Positions 21,504-30,594 of a stretch of DNA of 50,566 nt are shown here, one piece after another. Under the pieces are notes generated by a model, which was not told where the DNA came from, did not search any database, and saw nothing but the letters and a program-made list of their open reading frames with translations. A program made the position numbers and the translations under genes. Source of the DNA: an uncultured Pelagibacteraceae bacterium (GTDB taxonomy: Bacteria > Pseudomonadota > Alphaproteobacteria > Pelagibacterales > Pelagibacteraceae); contig CACJIJ010000006.1 of NCBI GenBank assembly GCA_902593445.1, forward strand, positions 1-50,566, written 5' to 3'. Numbering within the stretch: position 1 is the first letter of the stretch; each line of letters begins with the position of its first letter.

Positions 21504-22481
21504 CAATTTATCTAAAAGACTAACTTCTCCAATTTTAAAAATAATAGCATCTTCTTTACTAAAACCATATTTTTCAGCACTATCTTTAAATCTAATTGGG
21601 GGTTCCATAATTGGCTCTAATGACAAAACAAATGTTCCCCAATGCATTCCTAATACTTTTTTACTTTTTAGGTCTTGCGCAACATTCAGAGCTTCTTCTG
21701 GTGTAGTATGATAAATAGTTTTATCAAACATTGGTTTGAAATTATAAGCCCCAATATTAATCATTGTCAGATCTATAGGACCATATTTTTCACCTAGTTC
21801 TTTGTAGACTTCGCCATATCCAGTATCACATGCAAATAAAATTTTTTTATTTTTATATTCTATTAAAAAATTACCCCACAAAGTTTTATTAGTGTCTGTT
21901 AAACTTCTCTTTGACCAATGAACTGCGGGAAGTAAAGAAATTTTCAAATCCTCATTTATAATTATTTGATCATACCAATCCATTTCATTTACATCTTTAT
22001 ATCCTTTAAAATATTTACCGAGGTTTAGTGGTGTTAATACTTTTGCCCCCTTAAAAGGAAAATTTCTAATTGTTGACATGTCCTGATGATCGTAATGATT
22101 ATGAGTGAGTAAAAATACATCTGTTTGGGGTATCTCATTTAATTTTATTGCAGGATTAGTAAATCTTTTTGGACCAAAAATAAGTGGTCCAGCATTCTTT
22201 GAAAATACAGGATCTGTTATAATAGTCGTTTTACCTAATTTTATAAGGTATGTCGCGTGACCTATCCAAGCAATATAATCATTATCTTTATATTTTTCTA
22301 AATCAGCTAATACTTTTTCTTTTTCAACCACATGTTCTTTTGGATATGATAAATTAACTTTTTTTCGTAATTTACTGAAAGTTCTATAAGAAAATTTTCC
22401 TGACCTAGATATTATAACTGGAGATCCTTTTGGGTTCCTGAAAGTACCATCAGGTAAATGGTGATAAGGTCTTTCCTTCAT
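21498..22481 (-). CDS. MBL-fold hydrolase, NAPE-PLD/UlaG-like
   Basis: WIGHATYLIKLGKTTIITDPVFSK, LLTHNHYDHQDMSTI, FACDTGYG, LGMHWGTF. Confidence 0.9.
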   Translation of the reverse strand: MKERPYHHLPDGTFRNPKGSPVIISRSGKFSYRTFSKLRKKVNLSYPKEHVVEKEKVLADLEKYKDNDYIAWIGHATYLIKLGKTTIITDPVFSKNAGPLIFGPKRFTNPAIKLNEIPQTDVFLLTHNHYDHQDMSTIRNFPFKGAKVLTPLNLGKYFKGYKDVNEMDWYDQIIINEDLKISLLPAVHWSKRSLTDTNKTLWGNFLIEYKNKKILFACDTGYGEVYKELGEKYGPIDLTMINIGAYNFKPMFDKTIYHTTPEEALNVAQDLKSKKVLGMHWGTFVLSLEPIMEPPIRFKDSAEKYGFSKEDAIIFKIGEVSLLDKLL

Positions 22482-22482
22482 A

Positions 22483-23577
22483 TTATTTTTTTTTCTCCAT
22501 TAACCATAAGCTATTTCCTGCAAGAAAATATATTTTTCCATTAACTGGGTGAACTTGTATATCTCTTATTCTCCCAATTTTATCTTTGAAAACAATTGTT
22601 TCTTCAATCTTAGATGAATTTTGAAAGTCTAATTTTCTCATTGATTTATCTTTTAAAGAAGTAATGAGCGCTTCGCCATTCCATTCATCAAATTCATTTC
22701 CCTTATAAATAGTTATTGCACTTGCAGCTATTGAAGGCACCCAATATTGGATAGCTTTGGTAAAACCTGGTTTCCATTTAGGTCCAATCTTTGACCCTGA
22801 ATAATTTGTTCCACCCCAACCTAAAATTTTCCAACCGTAATTCTCTCCCTTTTTTACTTCACCAAACCAATCACCACCTTTTGCACCATGGTTGCTTGCA
22901 TAAATTTTTCCATCAAAGGAGGAATAGGTTAGACCTTGAGGATTACGAACACCAATTTGATAAATTTCTGGTAACCAATTTGATTTACCCTCAAACTTAG
23001 GGTTATCTTTTGGAATACTGCCATCTAAATTAATTCTGATTATACTTCCTGGGTGACTTGTTGGATCTTGAGCAATCATACCTCCACCTCTTTCACCAGC
23101 TGATGCAAAAAGATAATTGTCTTTTATAGCCAGTCTTGAACCGAAATGATAACCAGATTCTATTGGTGGTTCAGCTTGAAATATATTTTTAAAATTTAAA
23201 TTTTTTTTATTTAATTTAGCTTTTGCAATTGATGTACTAGTTTTCCAATCCCCTCTATTTTCTGAATAAGAAATCCATAAGTAATTATCTTGGTAAATAA
23301 TATCTAATAAACCTCCTTGTCCATGTACAAAATAATTTAAGTTATGTTCAACTTCATAAACTTCTTCAGAAATAATATTTACTATTTTTATTTTCCCAGT
23401 TTTTTCTGTGATAATAAGCTCTTCATTACTTATAAAAGATGATCCCCATGGATCACTTAAATCTGCCAATTTTTTAAAAGAAAAATTTTCAGAAAAACTT
23501 TTCGATGAAAATAATAAAAAGAAAAATATTGATAAAAAATATTTGACCACTTTATGAAAGTTTAGATCTACCACCAT
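22483..23577 (-). CDS. PQQ-dependent sugar dehydrogenase (soluble aldose dehydrogenase-like)
   Basis: DPWGSSFI, HGQGGLLDI, HFGSRLAIKDNYLFASAGERG, QIGVRNPQGL, HGAKGGDWFGEVKKGENYGW; signal-like N-terminus. Confidence 0.88.
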   Translation of the reverse strand: MVVDLNFHKVVKYFLSIFFFLLFSSKSFSENFSFKKLADLSDPWGSSFISNEELIITEKTGKIKIVNIISEEVYEVEHNLNYFVHGQGGLLDIIYQDNYLWISYSENRGDWKTSTSIAKAKLNKKNLNFKNIFQAEPPIESGYHFGSRLAIKDNYLFASAGERGGGMIAQDPTSHPGSIIRINLDGSIPKDNPKFEGKSNWLPEIYQIGVRNPQGLTYSSFDGKIYASNHGAKGGDWFGEVKKGENYGWKILGWGGTNYSGSKIGPKWKPGFTKAIQYWVPSIAASAITIYKGNEFDEWNGEALITSLKDKSMRKLDFQNSSKIEETIVFKDKIGRIRDIQVHPVNGKIYFLAGNSLWLMEKKK

Positions 23578-24262
23578 CTACAGCAATTATTTGGCCTGTA
23601 ACCCAAGAACTATCTTCTGTTAGTAAGAATTTAGCAAGAGCAGCAGAGTCTTTACCCTCGCCTAATCTTTTAAGGGGATGTGCTTTTGCAATACCTTCGG
23701 CTATAGCAGTATTTTTTAACATTGGTTCTGCTATTTTAGATTTTGTTAAACTTGGTGCCACACAATTTACTCGTATGTTTGGAGCGAATTCTGCTGCAAG
23801 AGAAACCGTCAATCCCTCAACAGCAGCTTTTGTTGAGGCTATGATCGCATGATTGGTAAAACCTCTTTGAGCAGCAACAGTTGAAAATAACACTATTGAA
23901 CCTTTATTTTTTTTTAAACTTTCCTGATATCCTTTAATAGCCTCTACAGCAGAATAAAGATTAAGTTTCATGCATTTTTGAAAGTCTTGCTCATTTACCA
24001 TTCTTAATGGTTTCAAATCAATTGAACCGACACAATACGCTAGGCCTTTAATTTCAGAAATATCTGATTTAACTTTTTCTATAAACCCGTCCTCTAAAAC
24101 ATCTGCAACGGTATGTGAGCATCCAAGTTTTTCAGAGACAGAACTAAGTTCACTTTCATTTCTTCCAACTAAATGAATATTGTTTCCAGAGTTTTTTAAT
24201 TGTTCCGCTAAACTTGATCCAATAGAACCTGTCGCACCAAAAATTACATATTTTTCTGACAT
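23552..24262 (-). CDS. SDR family oxidoreductase
   Basis: VIFGATGSIGSSLA, IIASTKAAVEGLTVSLAAEFAPNIRVNCVAPS, WVTGQIIAVDGG (Tyr of the usual YxxxK replaced). Confidence 0.92.
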   Translation of the reverse strand: MSEKYVIFGATGSIGSSLAEQLKNSGNNIHLVGRNESELSSVSEKLGCSHTVADVLEDGFIEKVKSDISEIKGLAYCVGSIDLKPLRMVNEQDFQKCMKLNLYSAVEAIKGYQESLKKNKGSIVLFSTVAAQRGFTNHAIIASTKAAVEGLTVSLAAEFAPNIRVNCVAPSLTKSKIAEPMLKNTAIAEGIAKAHPLKRLGEGKDSAALAKFLLTEDSSWVTGQIIAVDGGRSKLS

Positions 24263-24289
24263 AAAAAATTTTATTAGTTATATTTAATT

Positions 24290-25780
24290 ATGAAGTTATT
24301 TTTTATACTTGGTAATCAATTATTTCCAATAAAATACCTAGACCGCTTCAAAAAAGACCACCTATTTTTTATGGCTGAAGATAAGGGTTTATGCACTTAT
24401 GAAAAGCATCATAAACAAAAAATTTTACTATTTTTATCTTCAATGCGTTCTTATGCTGACGGGTTAAGAAAAAACAAATTTAAATTAGATTATTTTAAAA
24501 TTGAAGACAAAGAATTTAATGATGATTATTTAAAAAAATTAAAAAAAATAATTACACAAAAAAAAGTAAAAGAAATTTCAAGTTTTGAAGTAGAGGATAA
24601 ATTTTTTGAAAAAAAAATTTCACAATTTTTAAAAAAAGAAAAAATACACTGGAATATTATTCAAACTCCTATGTTTTTAAATTCAAGAGCTGAATTTAAA
24701 AATTATTTATCAAAATCAAAAAAACCTTTTATGGCAACTTTCTATAAAGATGTTAGAAAAAAATCAGGGATATTGATGGGTTCAGATGGTAATCCAATCG
24801 GTGGGAAATGGAGCTTTGATGAAGATAACAGAAACAAATTACCTAAAAACATTTTAATTCCTAAATTTCCAAAAATAAATGAAACCAGTCATACAAAAAA
24901 ACTAAAGCCTATTATTGAAAAGGAATTTAAAAATCACCCAGGAAGTACAAATAATTTTTGGTTTGCAACTGAATACGAGGATGTTGTTAAACTTTTAAAT
25001 TTTTTTATAAAAGAAAAATCAAACTTATTTGGTGATTATGAGGATGCAGTTGATCAAAAAGATAATATTCTATTTCATAGTGCATTAAGTCCTTATATAA
25101 ATTTAGGTTTAATTACTCCTGAATTTGTTATCCAAAAAATTTTAGATTTTCATAAAAAAAATAAAATTAGAATGAATTCTTTAGAGGGCTACATTCGCCA
25201 GGTGATTGGTTGGCGAGAATTTATGCGTGGAATTTATCAGTCCTATTCTCAAGAAATGGAAACTGGAAATTTTTTTAAACAAAATAGAAAAATGAAAAGT
25301 TCTTGGTATGATGGGACCACTGGTCTTCCACCTTTGGATTATGCAATTAATAATGCCGTTAATCATGGTTGGTCACATCACATTGAAAGGTTAATGATCT
25401 TATCCAACATTATGAACCTTTGTGAAATTAAGCCAACAATTGTTTACAAATGGTTTATGGAAATGTTCGTAGACTCTTCAGATTGGGTAATGGTTCCTAA
25501 TGTTTATGGAATGGGATTATTTAGTGATGGAGGAATTTTTGCGACCAAACCTTATATTTGTGGATCTGCATATTTTATGAAAATGATGGATTTTAAAAAA
25601 GGTGAGTGGTGTAACACTATGGATGGTCTTTATTGGAGATTTATTGACCGAAATAGAAAATTTTTTTTAAAAAATCCTCGTCTTTCGATGATGGTAAGAA
25701 TATTTGATAAAATGAAATCTGATAGAAAAAAATTAATTTTAACTGAAGCTGATAAATTTATTAAACTAAATACAATTTGA
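24290..25780 (+). CDS. PhrB-like (FeS-BCP/(6-4) photolyase-type) cryptochrome/photolyase family protein
   Basis: LFFILGNQLFP, LEGYIRQVIGWREFMRGIY, NHGWSHHIERLMILSN, FVDSSDWVMVPNVYGMGLFSDGG. Confidence 0.92.
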   Translation: MKLFFILGNQLFPIKYLDRFKKDHLFFMAEDKGLCTYEKHHKQKILLFLSSMRSYADGLRKNKFKLDYFKIEDKEFNDDYLKKLKKIITQKKVKEISSFEVEDKFFEKKISQFLKKEKIHWNIIQTPMFLNSRAEFKNYLSKSKKPFMATFYKDVRKKSGILMGSDGNPIGGKWSFDEDNRNKLPKNILIPKFPKINETSHTKKLKPIIEKEFKNHPGSTNNFWFATEYEDVVKLLNFFIKEKSNLFGDYEDAVDQKDNILFHSALSPYINLGLITPEFVIQKILDFHKKNKIRMNSLEGYIRQVIGWREFMRGIYQSYSQEMETGNFFKQNRKMKSSWYDGTTGLPPLDYAINNAVNHGWSHHIERLMILSNIMNLCEIKPTIVYKWFMEMFVDSSDWVMVPNVYGMGLFSDGGIFATKPYICGSAYFMKMMDFKKGEWCNTMDGLYWRFIDRNRKFFLKNPRLSMMVRIFDKMKSDRKKLILTEADKFIKLNTI

Positions 25781-25908
25781 TGAAAAAAGAAAATTTACCA
25801 ACAAAAATTTGTCAAGTTTGTAAAAGACCATTTACTTGGCGAAAAAAATGGAAGTTAAATTGGGATAGAGTAAAATATTGTTCCAAGAAGTGTTCTAAGC
25901 TAAGCTAA
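25780..25908 (+). CDS. DUF2256 zinc-ribbon-like protein, 42 aa (missing from supplied ORF track)
   Basis: MKKENLPTKICQVCKRPFTWRKKWKLNWDRVKYCSKKCSKLS*, two CxxC-type pairs; start overlaps previous stop (TGATG). Confidence 0.88.
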   Translation: MKKENLPTKICQVCKRPFTWRKKWKLNWDRVKYCSKKCSKLS

Positions 25909-25913
25909 GCTTA

Positions 25914-26633
25914 GTGAACATAATAGTATTACAACATATCAAAATAGAAGATCCAGGTTACATTAAAGATTTAATGTTAGCTGATGGATTTAACTTAACT
26001 ACCATTGAGTTAGATGAAGGTGAAAAAATACCAAACGATTTAAGTAAATTTGATGGAATGTTTTGTATGGGGGGTCCAATGGATACCTATATGGAACAAG
26101 AATATCCCTGGTTAATAGAAGAAAAGAAAAGAATTAAAGAATTTGTTGTGAATTTAAAAAAACCTTATTTAGGTTTTTGTTTAGGTTGTCAGCTTTTAGG
26201 AGAAGTAGTTGGTGGAAAAGTGGTTAAATCTAAACCAGCAGAAATAGGAATTATGGATATTAATTTTTCTAATGAAAAAGATGAAGATAAATTATTTTCA
26301 AAATTTCCTAATACGATTAAAAGTTTACAATGGCATTCTTATGAGGTTCAAGGCATTGAAAATAATAAAGATGTAACTTTATTAGCTTCGTCCCCAATCA
26401 CCAAGTATCAAATCTTTAAATATCAAAACCATGCTTATGGAATTCAATTTCATATAGAAATAAAAGATTCTACCGTTAATGAATGGGGGTGTGTTCCGGA
26501 GTATAAAATAGCTTTGGAAGATCAGCTTGGTAATGGTGCGTTAGAAAAGTTTGATCAATCTGCAAAAGATAACATGAAAGATATGAATAACTACTCTACA
26601 ATCCTTTATAATAATTTTAAAAAACTTTTATGA
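25914..26633 (+). CDS. Class I glutamine amidotransferase (GMP synthase-like)
   Basis: FCMGGPMDTYMEQEYPWL, YLGFCLGCQLLGEVVGG, LQWHSYEV, GIQFHIEI; GTG start. Confidence 0.92.
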   Translation: MNIIVLQHIKIEDPGYIKDLMLADGFNLTTIELDEGEKIPNDLSKFDGMFCMGGPMDTYMEQEYPWLIEEKKRIKEFVVNLKKPYLGFCLGCQLLGEVVGGKVVKSKPAEIGIMDINFSNEKDEDKLFSKFPNTIKSLQWHSYEVQGIENNKDVTLLASSPITKYQIFKYQNHAYGIQFHIEIKDSTVNEWGCVPEYKIALEDQLGNGALEKFDQSAKDNMKDMNNYSTILYNNFKKLL

Positions 26634-26851
26634 ATAATAAAATTTTTGAATGGGCAGGAGTTATAACTGCAATATTGTATTCTTTGTTTGTCGCTTTAAA
26701 TATAGGCATAGAATTTTTTGGGTTTTGTCTACTGTTATTGTCAGCCATTTTAATTGGAATTTGGGCCTATAGAGGTGGTCATAAAGGAATTTTATTTTTG
26801 CAATTTTTTTATGCAACCGCTGGAATTATTGGAATGGTTCGTTGGTTTTAA
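26630..26851 (+). CDS. Small membrane protein
   Basis: 73-aa hydrophobic ORF overlapping the preceding stop (ATGA). Confidence 0.7.
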   Translation: MNNKIFEWAGVITAILYSLFVALNIGIEFFGFCLLLLSAILIGIWAYRGGHKGILFLQFFYATAGIIGMVRWF

Positions 26852-27987
26852 TTAAAGCTTGAAACTATTTTAGGAATATAATTTTTAAAATTAAAAAAAC
26901 CTTTATTACAGTATTGCCAAGCTAATTGATCAAGATTTCTATATAAAAAATCTATCTTTAAATTATTAGAATTTAAAAAATCTAAATTTTCACCTACTGT
27001 TGGATACAAACCGTAATAATTTTCAATATTTGTTAATTCACTTATATCTATAATTTGACAATCAATAGATTGATTTTTTAATCTTTGCTCTTGGTCTTCT
27101 ATTAAATAAGATTTAAATTTCACTAACTTTTCACTGAGTTTTATTGATCTATTTTCATTTTTATTAGAAACTAAGTAAATTTTTTCAAAGTTCTTCTCCT
27201 TAAAGTCAGTGATTTCAAACGAGAGATTATTTTCAAAAATTAAAAGATTCTTATTCTCAATCTTTTGTGGGTTATTGAAATCCTGTTTAATTATTTGATA
27301 AGATTTTTCTGATACTTTTGGAAGAGCATTTTCATTTAATTTTACATTTTGAAATCTATTGTTAGTAAATTTTTTAATATTCCATTCACTTGCAAGGTAG
27401 TGTTTTCCTTGAGTTTGAACACCCGCAACCCATCGCCACCCAAGAGTATTTGATGCAGCATCTCCATCATAAAGATGTTGCATAAAAAATTCTGCACCTA
27501 ATTGCCAAGGCAATTCTAAAGTAAAAATCCAAATACTAGCAAACCACATTCTTGTGTGATTATGCAAATAATTATTTTCTTTAAGCTCTTTCACCCACTC
27601 ATTAAAGCAATCTACTTTTGTTTTTCCTTCGATTGCTGCAATATAATCTTTATTATCTTTAAATTCATTTTTGATTTGATTTAATTCGATAAGATAATCA
27701 GCCCAAACATTTGGTCTAAGTTCTAACCAACCTTTCCAATAAGTTCTCCATAGAACTTCTTGAATAAACTTTTCATTTTTTGAAAAAGAAAATTTACTTA
27801 GAGCTTTCTGAATGACTTCTTGTTCATTAATTATTCCATGAGTTATATATGGTGATAAGCAAGATATATTAGATCTTTTTTCAGGTCCAAAATCAAAATT
27901 TCTTAATTTTGAATATTCTCCAAGATTACTCTCAACAAAATTATTTAATTGATTTAAGGCCTTAGCCCTTGAAGCTTCAAATATCAT
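26848..27987 (-). CDS. Photolyase-related protein: FAD-binding domain without N-terminal antenna domain, plus C-terminal extension
   Basis: LSPYITHGIINEQEVIQ, LHNHTRMWFASIWIFTLELPWQLGAEFFMQHLYDGDAASNTLGWRWVAGVQT. Confidence 0.88.
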   Translation of the reverse strand: MIFEASRAKALNQLNNFVESNLGEYSKLRNFDFGPEKRSNISCLSPYITHGIINEQEVIQKALSKFSFSKNEKFIQEVLWRTYWKGWLELRPNVWADYLIELNQIKNEFKDNKDYIAAIEGKTKVDCFNEWVKELKENNYLHNHTRMWFASIWIFTLELPWQLGAEFFMQHLYDGDAASNTLGWRWVAGVQTQGKHYLASEWNIKKFTNNRFQNVKLNENALPKVSEKSYQIIKQDFNNPQKIENKNLLIFENNLSFEITDFKEKNFEKIYLVSNKNENRSIKLSEKLVKFKSYLIEDQEQRLKNQSIDCQIIDISELTNIENYYGLYPTVGENLDFLNSNNLKIDFLYRNLDQLAWQYCNKGFFNFKNYIPKIVSSFN

Positions 27988-27993
27988 TTTAAA

Positions 27994-28374
27994 TTATTTT
28001 GATTTTTTTTTCTTAAGACCTAATTTGTCACTATGTCTTAATCTTAAAACAACAATTGCTCCAGCTATTAACAAAATAGCTACTGCTTCATAAACAAGTG
28101 CAGTAGGATCCATTTCTTTACCTTGTAAAATAATAAATCGCGCAAGGGCGGTAATCGCAATAAGAAGTGGAAGGGTAATACTAATAGATTGTTGGTTCCA
28201 AAAAACCCTAACCATTGCTAGTACCTCCAAATAAAGAAACATTAAAAGCAAATCTGCTAAAGTAACAGATTGATTTAAGAACATGTTTTTCATTTCAATC
28301 CCAACAGCAATAACAGTACTGATTAAGATAATAACCATTAATGCTAACTGTAAGTTTTTTGCTATCTTATCCAT
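27994..28374 (-). CDS. PsiE-like (phosphate-starvation-inducible) membrane protein
   Basis: Four-TM protein: DLLLMFLYLEVLAMVRVFWNQQSISITLPLLIAITALARFIIL. Confidence 0.8.
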   Translation of the reverse strand: MDKIAKNLQLALMVIILISTVIAVGIEMKNMFLNQSVTLADLLLMFLYLEVLAMVRVFWNQQSISITLPLLIAITALARFIILQGKEMDPTALVYEAVAILLIAGAIVVLRLRHSDKLGLKKKKSK

Positions 28375-28832
28375 TATTTATCTTTACTAAAAGGTAACCA
28401 TTTTTCAATTGCAGATTTTAAGGGACCATCATAAGGGATTGAATAAGAGTTCGGGTTTGGACTTGTCAAAACTTCAATTCCTTTTGAAAATACGAATATA
28501 AATACTATTACAAAAACTATGACCATGATTTTAAAAGGATCAAAATTTTTTGTTTGAAAAACACTCGCAGATTTTTCTTCTGCTCTATGAAATTGCTTGA
28601 AGGTCGTATAAACAGCAAATATTAAACCTATGTGAGCTAAAAAAAGTCCAGCCCATCCAAATGCGAAAGTTGTGTATGAAAAAACATATAAGCTAAAAAC
28701 TGTAGTCCAAATAAAACTTAAAACTAATAAAATTTGTAGTCTTACTGTCTTAGGAAGTGCGCGTAGATCATTCTTACTATCATCAAATAAAATATTTGCA
28801 GCATCTCTCATCCAATTCTTTATTGATTCCAT
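28374..28832 (-). CDS. Hypothetical membrane protein
   Basis: 152-aa ORF with TM segments, overlapping the next gene start. Confidence 0.7.
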   Translation of the reverse strand: MESIKNWMRDAANILFDDSKNDLRALPKTVRLQILLVLSFIWTTVFSLYVFSYTTFAFGWAGLFLAHIGLIFAVYTTFKQFHRAEEKSASVFQTKNFDPFKIMVIVFVIVFIFVFSKGIEVLTSPNPNSYSIPYDGPLKSAIEKWLPFSKDK

Positions 28833-28889
28833 GGTCTAAGGATATAATTTTTAGTGATTTAAACAAATGTCAATTTGTCCTAAAGCAAT

Positions 28890-30077
28890 CTAAGTACGAA
28901 GCTTTTTCTTATGAAAATTGATAAATCTTTCAACATTAGATTTATTAAATGATTTATTTTCTTCAAAAGATACCTTCTTCATCGAATATGCGCTGCTATT
29001 AGTAACTCTAGATTGAATTGTAATATTTCCTTTATATAATTTAAGTTTAACTGAGCCATTAACTTTACTTCTTTTTAAATCTACAATTTTTTGAAGTTTA
29101 AATCTTTCTTTTGAGTACCAATAACCATTGTAAATTAACTCTGCATATCTAGACATTATTTGATCTTTTTTGTGCATAGTTTCTTTGTCTAAAGTAACTG
29201 ACTCAATTGCTCGATGAGCATTGATTAAAAGAGTACCACCGGGCGTTTCATATACACCTCTAGATTTGATACCTAAAAATCTATTCTCCACTAAGTCAAC
29301 TCTTCCAATTCCATTTTTACCTGCGATGTCATTGAGCTTTGTTAATAATTTAGCTGGAGACATTTTTTTTCCATTTATTCCAAAAGGATCACCGTTTTTA
29401 AAATTGATAGTAATAATCGATGATTTGTTTGGTGCCTTTTCTGGAGAAATTGTTCGCTGGAAAATAAATTCTGGTGCTGAATTTTTTGGATTTTCTAAAA
29501 CCTTACCTTCAGTTGATGTATGAAATAAATTGTCATCTACTGAAAAAGGAGGCGCACCTTTTTTATCTTTAGGTATAGCTATGCCGTGTTTTTTTGCATA
29601 ATTAATTAAGTCTGTTCTAGATTTTAGTTTCCAAATTCTCCACGGAGCTATGATTTTAATTTTAGGCCCAAAATAATGATAGCCTAGTTCAAATCTAACT
29701 TGGTCATTGCCTTTACCAGTTGCTCCATGCGAAACTGCATAGGCCTTAAATTTTTTAGCTACTCTTATTTGATCTTTTGCAATAAGAGGCCTTGCTATAG
29801 ATGTCCCTAGTAAATAAACACCTTCATAGATCGCATGTCCTCTGATCATGGGATAAACATAATCCTTAACAAAAATATCTTTTAAATCTTTAATAATTAT
29901 ATTTTTAACACCAAATTTTTTTGCATTAGTTATAATTTTTTTTCTATCAATTTCCTGGCCTACATCTGCTGTATAACAAATTACATCTGCATCATAATTT
30001 TCTTGAAGCCATTTTAAAATTATAGAAGTATCGAGCCCTCCAGAATAAGCTAGAACAATTTTCTTTTTTGATTTCAT
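28890..30077 (-). CDS. argG: Argininosuccinate synthase
   Basis: VLAYSGGLDTSIILKWL, SHGATGKGNDQVRFE, VENRFLGIKSRGVYETPGGTLL. Confidence 0.97.
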   Translation of the reverse strand: MKSKKKIVLAYSGGLDTSIILKWLQENYDADVICYTADVGQEIDRKKIITNAKKFGVKNIIIKDLKDIFVKDYVYPMIRGHAIYEGVYLLGTSIARPLIAKDQIRVAKKFKAYAVSHGATGKGNDQVRFELGYHYFGPKIKIIAPWRIWKLKSRTDLINYAKKHGIAIPKDKKGAPPFSVDDNLFHTSTEGKVLENPKNSAPEFIFQRTISPEKAPNKSSIITINFKNGDPFGINGKKMSPAKLLTKLNDIAGKNGIGRVDLVENRFLGIKSRGVYETPGGTLLINAHRAIESVTLDKETMHKKDQIMSRYAELIYNGYWYSKERFKLQKIVDLKRSKVNGSVKLKLYKGNITIQSRVTNSSAYSMKKVSFEENKSFNKSNVERFINFHKKKLRT

Positions 30078-30081
30078 TGAA

Positions 30082-30594
30082 TTAACTACAAGCTTTTCTT
30101 GAAGCGTTATAAGCTTTAGTAAATCCTAATAAAGAGTAATGATCAATTGTTTGAGAACCTTGTTGATTGTATCCGGTGATCATAATTCTAGATCCTTTTC
30201 TCATTTGTTTGATCATTTTTAATTCGATTTTATTGTCTGCAATCCAAGCAAAACCTTGTTCTTTAATATCAAATTTAAATTTATTCTTCCCTGAAGCAGC
30301 TGTTACAGAATTATTTTTGTTGAATTCATAACCCGGGGTAACACTTACTTCATTTTTTATATTGTCGTTTGGTCTGAATGCTACAAATAATTTTGCATCT
30401 CTTTTATTTGTTTTTGGAGCTTGCAAAATAGGTAAAGATTGCGCAAAGCATACTTTACCGTCAGCATCCATTACGACCATTGCCTCCCAATCTTTATATT
30501 TACCAATTTTTTTAATTTCTTGAGCTGAAACTTGAGCAACACTACTTATAAAAAATATTCCTAACAATATTGTAATTTTTTTAATTATGGACAT
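30082..30594 (-). CDS. Invasion associated locus B (IalB)-like periplasmic protein
   Basis: Signal peptide plus KIGKYKDWEAMVV...GKVCFAQSLP...GSRIMITGYNQQGSQTIDHYSLLGFTKA. Confidence 0.8.
   Translation of the reverse strand: MSIIKKITILLGIFFISSVAQVSAQEIKKIGKYKDWEAMVVMDADGKVCFAQSLPILQAPKTNKRDAKLFVAFRPNDNIKNEVSVTPGYEFNKNNSVTAASGKNKFKFDIKEQGFAWIADNKIELKMIKQMRKGSRIMITGYNQQGSQTIDHYSLLGFTKAYNASRKACS

Noticed and set aside
25894-25915. TAAGC triplicate (CTAAGCTAAGCTAAGCTTAG)
   Set aside because: Encodes the end of the DUF2256 gene; too short to call a repeat element.
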